Source: Streptomyces hundungensis
Lineage (GTDB): Bacteria > Actinomycetota > Actinomycetes > Streptomycetales > Streptomycetaceae
Length of the DNA stretch: 64,000 nt
Direction: 5' to 3'
NCBI RefSeq assembly: GCF_003627815.1
Contig: NZ_CP032698.1
Span: 2,790,001 to 2,854,000, forward strand
In this document: piece by piece, positions 25,243-32,808 of the stretch
How positions within the stretch are numbered: the first letter of the stretch is position 1
Layout: each line of letters starts with the position of its first letter
The notes under the pieces: model-generated
What the model was told of the DNA's origin: nothing
What the model saw: the letters and a program-made list of their open reading frames with translations, nothing else
Databases searched by the model: none
Translations under genes and position numbers: made by a program

Positions 25243-26384
25243 GCTGCGTACTCCCTGGTGTACGAGGTGGGGTAGGAGGCGAGGTGGAGGACCCGGGCGG
25301 CCAGCAGGTCGGCGGCGTGGGCGTGGTGGCCGGGGTCGGCGGCGCCGCTCATCGCGGCGAGGCGGGCCGGGTTGGCCAGGAGGGGTTCGATGAGTCCGGC
25401 CAGGCGGAACGCGGTGGTCTCGGCGTCCGGCACGAGCAGGGCCGCGCCCGCGTCGGACAGGACCCGCGCGTTGTGGGTCTGGTGGTCGCCGGGGGCGTGC
25501 GGGTAGGGCACGAGGACGGCGGGCACGCCGGTCGCGGCGAGTTCGGCGACGGTCGCGGAGCCCGCCCGGCACACCACGAGGTCGGCGGCGGCGTACGCGA
25601 GGTCCATCCGGTCGAGATAGGGCACCGCCCGCGCTCCGGGCAGGCCGGTCAACTGGCGCTGGGTGTCGGTGAGTTGGGCCGGTCCGGTCTTGATGAGGAG
25701 GTGGACGTCGGCCCGCTCCCGCCACCGTTCGGCCAGACCGACCGCCGCCGCGGTGAGCCGGGCCGCGCCCAGACTGCCTCCGTTGACGAGGACGAGCCGC
25801 GCCCCGGGCGGCACGCCGAGCGCCCGGCGGGCCTCGCTCCGCAGCGCCGTACGGTCGAGCGAGGCGAGGGAGGCGGCGATGGGCATGCCGGTGGTGACGG
25901 CGTTCTCGCCGCCGGCCAGATGGGCGCGGCTGCGGTCGAAGGCGACCGCGATGTGCGGGGTGAGCCGGGCCGCGAACTGGTTGGCCCGCCCCGGCACCGC
26001 GTTGGACTCGTGGATGAGGCTGGGCAGCCCGGCCATTTTCGCGCCGACGATGACGGGCGCGCTCGGGTAGCCGCCCATGCCGACCGCGACCTGGGCGCCC
26101 TGCGCCTTGAGGAGGGCCCGGCACTGCGCGCCCGACTTCAGCAGAGCGGCGGGGAGCAGATACCGCTTGGCGCCGAGGGAGGGGTCGAAGGGGATCATGT
26201 CGACGGTGTGCAGCCGGTACCCGGCACCGGGGATGAGCTCGCCCTCCAGGCCCCGGGTCGTGCCGACGAAGGAGATCACGGCGTCGGGGACGGCCCGCCG
26301 CAGCGCCTCGGCGAGCGCGAGCCCGGGGTAGATGTGTCCGCCGGTGCCGCCCGCCCCGATCACTACTGACAATGGTGTGCGCAT
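25239..26384 (-). CDS. MurG-like GlcNAc transferase paralogue
   Basis: 381-residue GT28 glycosyltransferase resembling MurG, which adds GlcNAc to lipid I at the inner face of the membrane. Key elements are kept: GAGGTGGHIYPGLALAEAL with the active-site His, GMGGYPSAP, HESNAVPGRANQ, NGGSLGA, and the donor-binding C-terminal signature with Glu and Gln (TVAELAATGVPAVLVPYP, GDHQTHNA). It is not in a division/cell-wall cluster, so it is likely a second copy with a specialised acceptor. Overlaps the epimerase by 4 bp; divergent from a two-component system 64 bp away. Confidence 0.88.
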   Translation of the reverse strand: MRTPLSVVIGAGGTGGHIYPGLALAEALRRAVPDAVISFVGTTRGLEGELIPGAGYRLHTVDMIPFDPSLGAKRYLLPAALLKSGAQCRALLKAQGAQVAVGMGGYPSAPVIVGAKMAGLPSLIHESNAVPGRANQFAARLTPHIAVAFDRSRAHLAGGENAVTTGMPIAASLASLDRTALRSEARRALGVPPGARLVLVNGGSLGAARLTAAAVGLAERWRERADVHLLIKTGPAQLTDTQRQLTGLPGARAVPYLDRMDLAYAAADLVVCRAGSATVAELAATGVPAVLVPYPHAPGDHQTHNARVLSDAGAALLVPDAETTAFRLAGLIEPLLANPARLAAMSGAADPGHHAHAADLLAARVLHLASYPTSYTREYAA

Positions 26385-26408
26385 GGGACATGAGGTTCAC
26401 GGGGCGCC

Positions 26409-26426
26409 CTAAGAGGGTTCTAAGAG
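26409..26426. promoter_or_regulatory. Direct repeats CTAAGAG with 11-bp period
   Basis: CTAAGAG at 26409-26415 and again at 26420-26426, one helical turn apart, inside the 64-bp gap between the murG-like gene and the response regulator gene. Tandem half-sites with 10-11 bp period are the usual binding pattern of OmpR-family regulators, such as the one encoded next door. Binding is inferred. Confidence 0.5.
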
Positions 26427-26448
26427 CGCTCTTTGGCAGGCTTTGCCC

Positions 26449-27144
26449 ATGAGCACCACGCGCGCGGTCAGAATTCTTGTCGTCGACGACGAGCCGGAGG
26501 TACGGGCGGCCGTCGAGGACGGCCTCGCGGTGGAGGGGTACGAGGTCAGGGGCGCCCGGGACGGGCTCGCGGCGCTCTCCGAGGTGGCGGCCTGGCGGCC
26601 GGACGTGATCGTCCTGGATGTGATGATGCCGGTCCTCGACGGTCTGGGGGTGTGCCGCCAGTTGCGGGCGATGGGCGACCGCACCCCGGTGCTGGTGCTC
26701 ACCGCGCTCGACTCGGTGAGCGAGCGGGTGGACGGCCTGGAGGCGGGCGCGGACGACTATCTGGTCAAGCCCTTCGCCCTGGACGAACTCATCGCCCGCG
26801 TACGGGCGTTGCTGCGCCGGGCGGCCCCCGATCCGGCCGAGCCGCAGGAGCTGCGCTACGCCGATCTGGTGGTGGACCCGGTCGCCCACACCGCCCGCCG
26901 GGGCGAGCGCGGAATCGACTTCACGCGCACCGAGTTCGCCCTCCTTGAACTGCTCATGCGCAACCCGGGCCAGGTCCTGCCGAGGGAGCTGATCCACGAA
27001 CTGGTCTGGGGACGCGACTTCGGTCCGGACTCCAACTCCCTTGCCGTGTACGTCGGTTACCTGCGCCGAAAACTGGAGGCGGCGGGCGAGCCGCGGCTGG
27101 TCCACACGGTGCACGGGGTCGGCTACCGGCTGGACACGGCGTGA
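26449..27144 (+). CDS. OmpR-family response regulator (MprA-like)
   Basis: 231-residue response regulator. The receiver domain has acidic Asp13/Asp14 (VVDDEPEV), phospho-acceptor Asp57 ([13 protein letters not shown]) and Lys107 ([11 protein letters not shown]). The C-terminal winged-helix effector is complete ([43 protein letters not shown]). I use the ATG at 26449 rather than a TTG six bases earlier. It overlaps the kinase gene by 4 bp (GTGA) and is divergent from the MurG/epimerase pair. Confidence 0.92.
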   Translation: MSTTRAVRILVVDDEPEVRAAVEDGLAVEGYEVRGARDGLAALSEVAAWRPDVIVLDVMMPVLDGLGVCRQLRAMGDRTPVLVLTALDSVSERVDGLEAGADDYLVKPFALDELIARVRALLRRAAPDPAEPQELRYADLVVDPVAHTARRGERGIDFTRTEFALLELLMRNPGQVLPRELIHELVWGRDFGPDSNSLAVYVGYLRRKLEAAGEPRLVHTVHGVGYRLDTA

Positions 27145-28544
27145 GCGCGCGGCGGCGGCTCGGGGTGCGTTGGCGCCGGCACCGGCCGCTGCGCACTCGG
27201 CTCGCGCTGGCCGCGTCGGCCGCGGTCGCGCTGGTCGCGGTCGGGGTGTGCGCGGGGGCGTTCTTCGTGATCCGCTTCGAGCTGTACCACCAGCTCGACC
27301 TGAACCTGACCCAGTCCGCGACGCTGGCCATCCAGCAGAACCGGGGCGCGGCGCCCGGGGTGCTCGCCGGGGAGTGCCGCTATCTGTCGGCGCCGGCCTG
27401 CGCGCAGGTCGTCCCCGCCGACCCGGCGAAGGATCCCGCCAAGCCCTATCTGCTGCCGGTGAGTCCGCCCGTGCGCGAGGTCGCCACGGGTGAGCGCAGG
27501 CCGTACTCCACCAACATCACCCTGCCCGGCGGCGAGCCCGCCCGGATGCTCACCACCACCTTCGGCGGCAGCGGCAAGTCGCTCCAGGTCGCGCTGCGTT
27601 CGGACACGGTACGCGACGGGGTGGCCCAGGCGGCCTGGCTGCTGAGCGGGGTCGGGGCGGCCGGGGTGCTGCTCGCGGCCGGGCTCGGGTACGGGGTGTC
27701 GCGTACGGGCCTCGCCCCCGTGGCCCGTCTCACCGCGACCGCCGAACACATCGCGGCCACCCGCGACCCGAGCCACCGCATCGAGCTGCCGCCGGGGCCG
27801 CCGCACCGGGAGGACGAGGTGACCCGGCTCGCGGCGTCCTTCAACACGATGCTGGGCGAGCTGGAGCAGTCGGTGACGGCCCAGCGGCGGCTCGTCGCCG
27901 ACGCCTCCCACGAGCTGCGGACGCCGCTGACGGCGCTGCGCACCAACGCCGAACTGCTGGCGCGTGCGGACCGGTTGACGGCTGCGCAGCGCGAGCGGGC
28001 CTCGGCGGCGCTCGGCCGTCAGATCAGGGAGGTGTCGGTTCTGGTCAACGACCTCATCGACCTCGCGCGGGACGAGGAGCCCACGCCGCTCCTGGAGGAG
28101 GTCCGGCTCGCTCCGCTGCTCGCGCACACCGTGGACACGGCGCGGGCGCACTGGCCGGCGACGCCGTTCCGTCTGGACCTCGTCGACGCCTCGGTGACCC
28201 TGCCCGGCGTACCGGCCCGGCTCGCCCGGCTGATCTCCAACCTCCTGGACAACGCGGCGAAGTTCAGCCCGCCGGGGGCGCCGGTGGAAGTCGTCCTGTC
28301 GGGCTCGGAGTTGACGGTACGGGACCACGGTCCCGGCATCGCGGAGGCCGACCTTCCTCATGTCTTCGACCGGTTCTACCGGGCGGAGCGGGCGCGGGCG
28401 CTGCCGGGGTCGGGGCTGGGGCTTGCGATGGCTCGGCAGATTGCGCGGGCGCATGGGGCGGAGGTGTCGGCGCATGGGGCGCCGGGGGGTGGGGCGCTGT
28501 TCCGGGTGACCCTGCCGGGCGCTCCCCCACCCACCCGCCCATAG
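27141..28544 (+). CDS. Membrane sensor histidine kinase (MprB-like)
   Basis: 467-residue kinase: TM1 (about 21-45), an extracytoplasmic sensor (about 46-160) with two Cys (79 and 87) close enough to form a disulfide, TM2 (about 162-186), HAMP, dimerisation domain with phospho-acceptor His257 ([14 protein letters not shown]) and ATPase domain (N box [36 protein letters not shown]). The GTG start overlaps the response regulator stop. The envelope-facing sensor suits control of the adjacent glycan genes (inference). Confidence 0.92.
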   Translation: MSARRRLGVRWRRHRPLRTRLALAASAAVALVAVGVCAGAFFVIRFELYHQLDLNLTQSATLAIQQNRGAAPGVLAGECRYLSAPACAQVVPADPAKDPAKPYLLPVSPPVREVATGERRPYSTNITLPGGEPARMLTTTFGGSGKSLQVALRSDTVRDGVAQAAWLLSGVGAAGVLLAAGLGYGVSRTGLAPVARLTATAEHIAATRDPSHRIELPPGPPHREDEVTRLAASFNTMLGELEQSVTAQRRLVADASHELRTPLTALRTNAELLARADRLTAAQRERASAALGRQIREVSVLVNDLIDLARDEEPTPLLEEVRLAPLLAHTVDTARAHWPATPFRLDLVDASVTLPGVPARLARLISNLLDNAAKFSPPGAPVEVVLSGSELTVRDHGPGIAEADLPHVFDRFYRAERARALPGSGLGLAMARQIARAHGAEVSAHGAPGGGALFRVTLPGAPPPTRP

Positions 28545-28565
28545 GCACGGGGTGGGGGCCCGACC

Positions 28566-28749
28566 CCCTGGGGCTCCGCCCCAGACCCCGTTCGCGCCTT
28601 AAGGGCGCTCGTCCTCAATCGCCGGACGGGCTGAGGTTGCCCATGCTGGCCCGCACCGAGTAGTTAGGGGCGCGGGGAACTGCGCGAGAAGCGAGCACGG
28701 TCCGCAGACCGAAGGGCCTTTAGGGGCGCGGGGAACTGCGCGACCAGCC
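28566..28749 (-). repeat. Composite repeat B-A (inverted), convergent gap
   Basis: One copy of repeat B (about 28566-28634, reading CTGGGGCTCCGCCCCAG first) and two of repeat A (28666-28690 and 28721-28749), all inverted relative to the copies near 9.4 kb. They fill the gap between the kinase stop at 28544 and the icmA stop at 28791. The B hairpin probably terminates both converging transcripts. Confidence 0.85.
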
Positions 28750-28790
28750 ACACACGGCCCGCAGACGAAAACGGGTTTTTGGGGGCGGGG

Positions 28791-30491
28791 TTAGAAGCCG
28801 GGGGGCTCTGTGTAGGTGCCCCACTCCTCGCGGAGCACCCCGCAGATCTCCCCCAACGTCGCCTCCGCCCGCACCGCCTCCAGCATCGGCACGATCATGT
28901 TCGAGCCATCCCGCGCGGCAGCCAGCATCGCCTCCAGCGCCGCCGTCACCGCCGCGTCGTCACGGCGGGACTTGCGGTCGGCGAGCGCGCGTACCTGCTC
29001 GCGCTCCACCTCGTGGCTGACCCGCAGGATCTCCAGGTCCCCGGTGACGGACCCGTGGTGGCAGTTGACGCCCACCACCCGCTTGTCGCCCTTCTCCAGG
29101 GACTGCTGGTAGCGGAAGGCCGACTCGGCGATCTCCCCGGTGAACCAGCCGTCCTCGATGCCGCGCAGGATGCCCGAGGTGATGGGGCCGATGGGGTGCT
29201 GCCCGTCGGGGTGCGCCCGGGTGCCGCGCTCCCGGATCTGGTCGAAGATCTTCTCCGCGTCCGCCTCGATGCGGTCGGTGAGCTGCTCGACGTACCAGGA
29301 ACCGCCCAGCGGGTCGGCGACGTTGGCGACGCCGGTCTCCTCCATCAGCACCTGCTGCGTGCGCAGCGCGATCTCCGCGGCCTGCTCGCTCGGCAGCGCC
29401 AGGGTCTCGTCCAGGGCGTTGGTGTGGAGGGAGTTGGTGCCGCCGAGCACGGCGGCGAGCGCCTCGACCGCGGTGCGTACGACGTTGTTGTACGGCTGCT
29501 GCGCGGTCAGCGACACCCCGGCCGTCTGGGTGTGGAAGCGCAGCCACTGCGCCTTGTCGGACTCGGCGCCGTACACCTCCTTCATCCAGCGGGCCCAAAT
29601 GCGGCGCGCCGCACGGAACTTGGCGATCTCCTCGAAGAAGTCGACGTGCGCGTCGAAGAAGAAGGAGAGGCCGGGCGCGAAGACGTCCACGTCCAGGCCG
29701 CGGCTGAGCCCGAGCTCGACGTAGCCGAAACCGTCGGCCAGCGTGTACGCCAGCTCCTGCGCGGCCGTCGCCCCGGCCTCGCGGATGTGGTAGCCGGAGA
29801 CGGAGAGCGGCTTGTACGCGGGGATGCCCTTGGCGCAGTGCTCCATCAGGTCGCCGATGAGGCGCAGATGGGGCTCCGGCTGGAAGAGCCACTCCTTCTG
29901 CGCGATGTACTCCTTGAAGATGTCCGTCTGGAGCGTGCCGTTGAGCACGCCCGGGTCGACGCCCTGCCGCTCGGCGGCGACCAGGTACATGCAGAAGACG
30001 GGCACGGCCGGCCCGCTGATGGTCATGGACGTGGTGACGTCGCCGAGCGGGATGTCCTGGAACAGGACCTCCATGTCGGCGGCCGAGTCGATGGCCACGC
30101 CGCAGTGGCCGACCTCGCCCAGCGAGCGGGGGTCGTCGGAGTCGCGGCCCATGAGCGTCGGCATGTCGAAGGCGACGCTCAGGCCGCCGCCACCGGCGGC
30201 CAGGATCATCTTGTAGCGCTCGTTGGTCTGCTCGGCGTTGCCGAACCCGGCGAACTGCCGGATCGTCCAGGTGCGCCCCCGGTAGCCGGTCGGGTACAGG
30301 CCGCGGGTGAAGGGGTACTCGCCGGGCCAGCCGATCCGCTCGAACCCGTCATAGGTGTCGCCGGGCCGGGGCCCGTACGCGGGGTCGACGGGGTCCCCGG
30401 AGAGGGTGGTGAAGTCCGCGTCGCGCTTGCGGGCCTTGTCGTAACGGGCCTGCCAGCGGCGGCGGCCTTCCTCGATCGCGTCAGCGTCCAT
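28791..30491 (-). CDS. icmA: Isobutyryl-CoA mutase large subunit
   Basis: 566-residue substrate-binding subunit of adenosylcobalamin-dependent isobutyryl-CoA mutase (n-butyryl-CoA to isobutyryl-CoA). The length equals known IcmA, and the two discriminating residues are as in IcmA: Phe80 (TIRQFAGF) and Gln198 (EYIAQKEW), where methylmalonyl-CoA mutase has Tyr and Arg. The B12-binding small subunit (IcmB) is not in this window. A long palindrome sits 7 bp upstream of the ATG. MeaB, epimerase and a cobalamin adenosyltransferase occur elsewhere in the window. Confidence 0.95.
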   Translation of the reverse strand: MDADAIEEGRRRWQARYDKARKRDADFTTLSGDPVDPAYGPRPGDTYDGFERIGWPGEYPFTRGLYPTGYRGRTWTIRQFAGFGNAEQTNERYKMILAAGGGGLSVAFDMPTLMGRDSDDPRSLGEVGHCGVAIDSAADMEVLFQDIPLGDVTTSMTISGPAVPVFCMYLVAAERQGVDPGVLNGTLQTDIFKEYIAQKEWLFQPEPHLRLIGDLMEHCAKGIPAYKPLSVSGYHIREAGATAAQELAYTLADGFGYVELGLSRGLDVDVFAPGLSFFFDAHVDFFEEIAKFRAARRIWARWMKEVYGAESDKAQWLRFHTQTAGVSLTAQQPYNNVVRTAVEALAAVLGGTNSLHTNALDETLALPSEQAAEIALRTQQVLMEETGVANVADPLGGSWYVEQLTDRIEADAEKIFDQIRERGTRAHPDGQHPIGPITSGILRGIEDGWFTGEIAESAFRYQQSLEKGDKRVVGVNCHHGSVTGDLEILRVSHEVEREQVRALADRKSRRDDAAVTAALEAMLAAARDGSNMIVPMLEAVRAEATLGEICGVLREEWGTYTEPPGF

Positions 30492-30498
30492 GGCTCAA

Positions 30499-30522
30499 AT
30501 TTACTTGGACGTCCTAGTAAAT
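30499..30522. promoter_or_regulatory. 24-bp near-perfect palindrome upstream of icmA
   Basis: Half-sites ATTTACTTGGAC (30499-30510) and GTCCTAGTAAAT (30511-30522) are reverse complements except for one position per arm. AT-rich flanks around a GACGTC core stand out in this GC-rich DNA. It ends 7 bp before the icmA start codon, where a repressor would overlap the ribosome-binding or promoter region; this may also explain why no Shine-Dalgarno is visible. Confidence 0.65.
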
Positions 30523-30609
30523 GTCGATGGCCGACCGCCACGCGTTCTGCTCGCGCGGCGGTGGGGTGCCGTGCCGCTGCGGCGGGGCGGGGTGGGGCGG
30601 GGGCGGAGG

Positions 30610-30948
30610 TCAGGCGCCGGCGCCGGCCGGGACGGTGTCCACGACCTTCGGCTCCAGCTCCTTGGAGACCTTGCGCTCCACGAAGAACGCGGCGGTGGGG
30701 ATCGTGCCGGCGATCAGCACCCACAGCTGCTTGCCGACCGGCCACTTCGCCTTGGAGCCCAGGTCGAAGGCGAAGACGAGGTAGATCACGTACAGCCAGC
30801 CGTGGGCGATGCCGATGATCTTGGTGAAGTCCGCGGCGCCGTTCATGTCGAGGATGTACTTCGCGATCACGCCGAGGGTCAGCAGGACCAGCAGGACGCC
30901 GGTGACGTACGCCATGACGCGGTAGCGGGTCAGCACGCTCTTTTTCAT
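30610..30948 (-). CDS. DUF3817 membrane protein
   Basis: 112-residue integral membrane protein. Starts MKKSVLTRYRVMAYVTGVLL; about three TM segments follow, with the DUF3817 pattern HGWLYVIYLVFAFDL and a conserved Pro/Glu-Arg segment (IPTAAFFVERKV). A second DUF3817 gene lies at 37079-37423. Function unknown; found across actinobacteria next to MarR regulators and acyl-CoA enzymes. The ATG at 30948 was chosen because the family begins there. Confidence 0.85.
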   Translation of the reverse strand: MKKSVLTRYRVMAYVTGVLLVLLTLGVIAKYILDMNGAADFTKIIGIAHGWLYVIYLVFAFDLGSKAKWPVGKQLWVLIAGTIPTAAFFVERKVSKELEPKVVDTVPAGAGA

Positions 30949-30997
30949 GCGGCCGAGCCTAACCGGACATGCCGGGCGATCTTCCCCCGGCCCCACC

Positions 30998-31114
30998 CCT
31001 GGGGCTCCGCCCCAGACCCCGTTCGCGCCTTAAGGGCGCTCGTCCTCAATCGCCGGACAGGCTGAAGGTGCTGGCCAGCGCCGAGCAGTTAAGGGGCGCG
31101 GGGAACTGCGCGAG
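30998..31114 (-). repeat. Composite repeat B-A (inverted)
   Basis: One B unit (about 30998-31066) then one A unit (about 31090-31114), both inverted, in the tandem gap between the MarR gene stop (31126) and the DUF3817 start (30948). Sequence is nearly identical to the copy at 28.6 kb, including CGTTCGCGCCTTAAGGGCG. Confidence 0.85.
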
Positions 31115-31125
31115 GCGGGTGGGGG

Positions 31126-31632
31126 TCAGGAGTCGAAGTCGTTGGCTGCGACTCGTAGGGGTCTCAGCATCGCGAAGATCTCCCCGCACTCCTCCGCGTC
31201 GTAGACGCCCAGCCCGAAATCCATCGCCATCAGATCCCGCGTGGCCCGCTCCACCACCTCGCGCCCCTTGTCCGTGATGGACGCCAGCGTGCCGCGGCCG
31301 TCGTTCGGGTTGGGGCGCTTGTCGACGAGGCCCGACTTCACGAGGCGGTCGACCGTGTTGGTGACCGAGGTCGGGTGGACCATCAGCCGCTCGCCGATCT
31401 TGGACATCGGCAGCTCCCCCTCCTTGGAGAAGGTGAGCAGCACCAGCGCCTCGTACCGCGCGAAGGTGAGCCCGTACGGCTTGACCACCGCGTCGACCTC
31501 GGCCAGCAGGATCTGGTGTGCCCGCATGATCGAGGTGATCGCCCCCATGGAGGGCACGGGTCCCCAGCGCTGCGTCCAGAGTTCGTCGGCTCGGGCGATG
31601 GGGTCGAAGGGCAGGCTGAGCGGCTTGGGCAC
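31126..31632 (-). CDS. MarR-family regulator
   Basis: 168-residue winged-helix regulator. The core is about residues 50-125: FARYEALVLLTFSKEGELPM, the recognition helix ERLMVHPTSVTNTVDRLVKS, then the wing KRPNPNDGRGTLASITDKGR. N-terminal helices for dimerisation begin at LWTQRWGPVPSM. Separated from DUF3817 by repeats. Target and ligand unknown; synteny places it beside icmA, so acyl-CoA metabolism is a reasonable guess only. Confidence 0.9.
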   Translation of the reverse strand: MPKPLSLPFDPIARADELWTQRWGPVPSMGAITSIMRAHQILLAEVDAVVKPYGLTFARYEALVLLTFSKEGELPMSKIGERLMVHPTSVTNTVDRLVKSGLVDKRPNPNDGRGTLASITDKGREVVERATRDLMAMDFGLGVYDAEECGEIFAMLRPLRVAANDFDS

Positions 31633-31796
31633 CCGTTGACCTTACCCACTGGTCACATGCCGGTCAGCCCCGTCTCGAAGTTCGGTACCCGGTGATCTGC
31701 GACCGCCCCACCGGCAAGTGGCGCTCCCGGGCGCGGGGTGGGCCATATGTGACGATGAGTCGGTTTCGTCATGTTTTCGCGACCCCAAGGGGCCCG

Positions 31797-32804
31797 ATGT
31801 CCCGGTACCGATCTCTCGCTCTCCTCGCCGCCCTCGTGTTCACGGCCGTCGTGGGCTGTTCGTCCGGCGCGGATCCCGGCGAGGGTTCCGCGATCCGGGT
31901 CGCCACCTCGGCGGCCCCCGCCCCCGGCGCCCCCTTCTGGGTCGACCCGGAGAGCGACGCCGCCCGGCAGGTCGAACTCTGGCGGGGGCAGGGCCGTACC
32001 GCCGACGCCCAGGTGCTGCGGCGCATCGCCGAGCGACCCGTGGCCACCTGGCCGTCCGGGGACGACCCGCGGCCCGGGATCCGCAAGGCCGTCGAGGGCG
32101 CCGCCAAGGAGAAGCGGACCGCGCTGTTCGTGGCGTACGACATTCCGCACCGCGACTGCGGCAAGTACTCGGCGGGCGGGGCGGACGGGGTCGAGGGCTA
32201 CCGTGCGTGGATCGGAATGTTCGCCGAGGCGATCGGCGACGCTCCGGCGCTCGTGGTCCTGGAGCCCGACGCGGTCGCCCACATGGTCGACGGGTGCACC
32301 ACCCCCGACCATCACGCCGAGCGCTATCAGCTGCTCGGCGAGGCGATCGAGCGCCTCAAGGGGCTGCCGCGCACCAAGGTCTATCTCGATGCCGGGAACC
32401 CGTCCTGGATCCCGGATCCCCAGAGCCTCGTCGAGCCGTTGCGGCGGGCCGGGATCGACCGGGCCGACGGGTTCGCGCTGAACGTCTCCAACTTCCACAC
32501 CGACGCGACGGTACGGGCGTACGGGGCGAAGCTCTCCCAGGCCCTGGACGGCAAGCACTTCGTCATGGACACCAGCCGCAACGGCGAGGGGCCGCTGCTC
32601 GACGGCCGCGACCAGGCCTGGTGCAATCCCCCGGGCCGCTCCCTCGGGTCCCCGCCGTCGGTGCGCACCGGGGACCCGCTCGTCGACGCGTATCTGTGGA
32701 TCAAGCGGCCGGGCGACTCGGACGGGCCCTGCCGCGGGGGCCCGTCCGCCGGCACCTGGTGGCCGGAGTACGCGCTCGGGCTCGCCCGGCGCGCCCGGTT
32801 CTGA
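31797..32804 (+). CDS. Glycoside hydrolase family 6 lipoprotein (CslZ-like endoglucanase)
   Basis: About 335-residue secreted GH6 enzyme expected to cut beta-1,4-glucan. The signal peptide ends in a lipobox VVGC (ALVFTAVVGCSSG), so it is anchored on the outer face of the membrane. GH6 signatures: FVAYDIPHRDCGKYSAGG and LVVLEPDAVAHM with the catalytic Asp; VSNFH and WIKRPGDSDG near the C-terminus. I prefer the ATG at 31797, which gives a clean signal peptide and has AAGGGG upstream, over 31755. It converges on glxA with only 4 bp between stops, pointing to a shared role in tip glycan remodelling. Confidence 0.88.
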   Translation: MSRYRSLALLAALVFTAVVGCSSGADPGEGSAIRVATSAAPAPGAPFWVDPESDAARQVELWRGQGRTADAQVLRRIAERPVATWPSGDDPRPGIRKAVEGAAKEKRTALFVAYDIPHRDCGKYSAGGADGVEGYRAWIGMFAEAIGDAPALVVLEPDAVAHMVDGCTTPDHHAERYQLLGEAIERLKGLPRTKVYLDAGNPSWIPDPQSLVEPLRRAGIDRADGFALNVSNFHTDATVRAYGAKLSQALDGKHFVMDTSRNGEGPLLDGRDQAWCNPPGRSLGSPPSVRTGDPLVDAYLWIKRPGDSDGPCRGGPSAGTWWPEYALGLARRARF

Positions 32805-32808
32805 GGGC

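Noticed and set aside
25243..27114. Upstream extension of the epimerase frame to 27114
   Set aside because: It would run antisense to the response regulator and out of frame through the MurG-like gene; the SDR fold starts at 25242.
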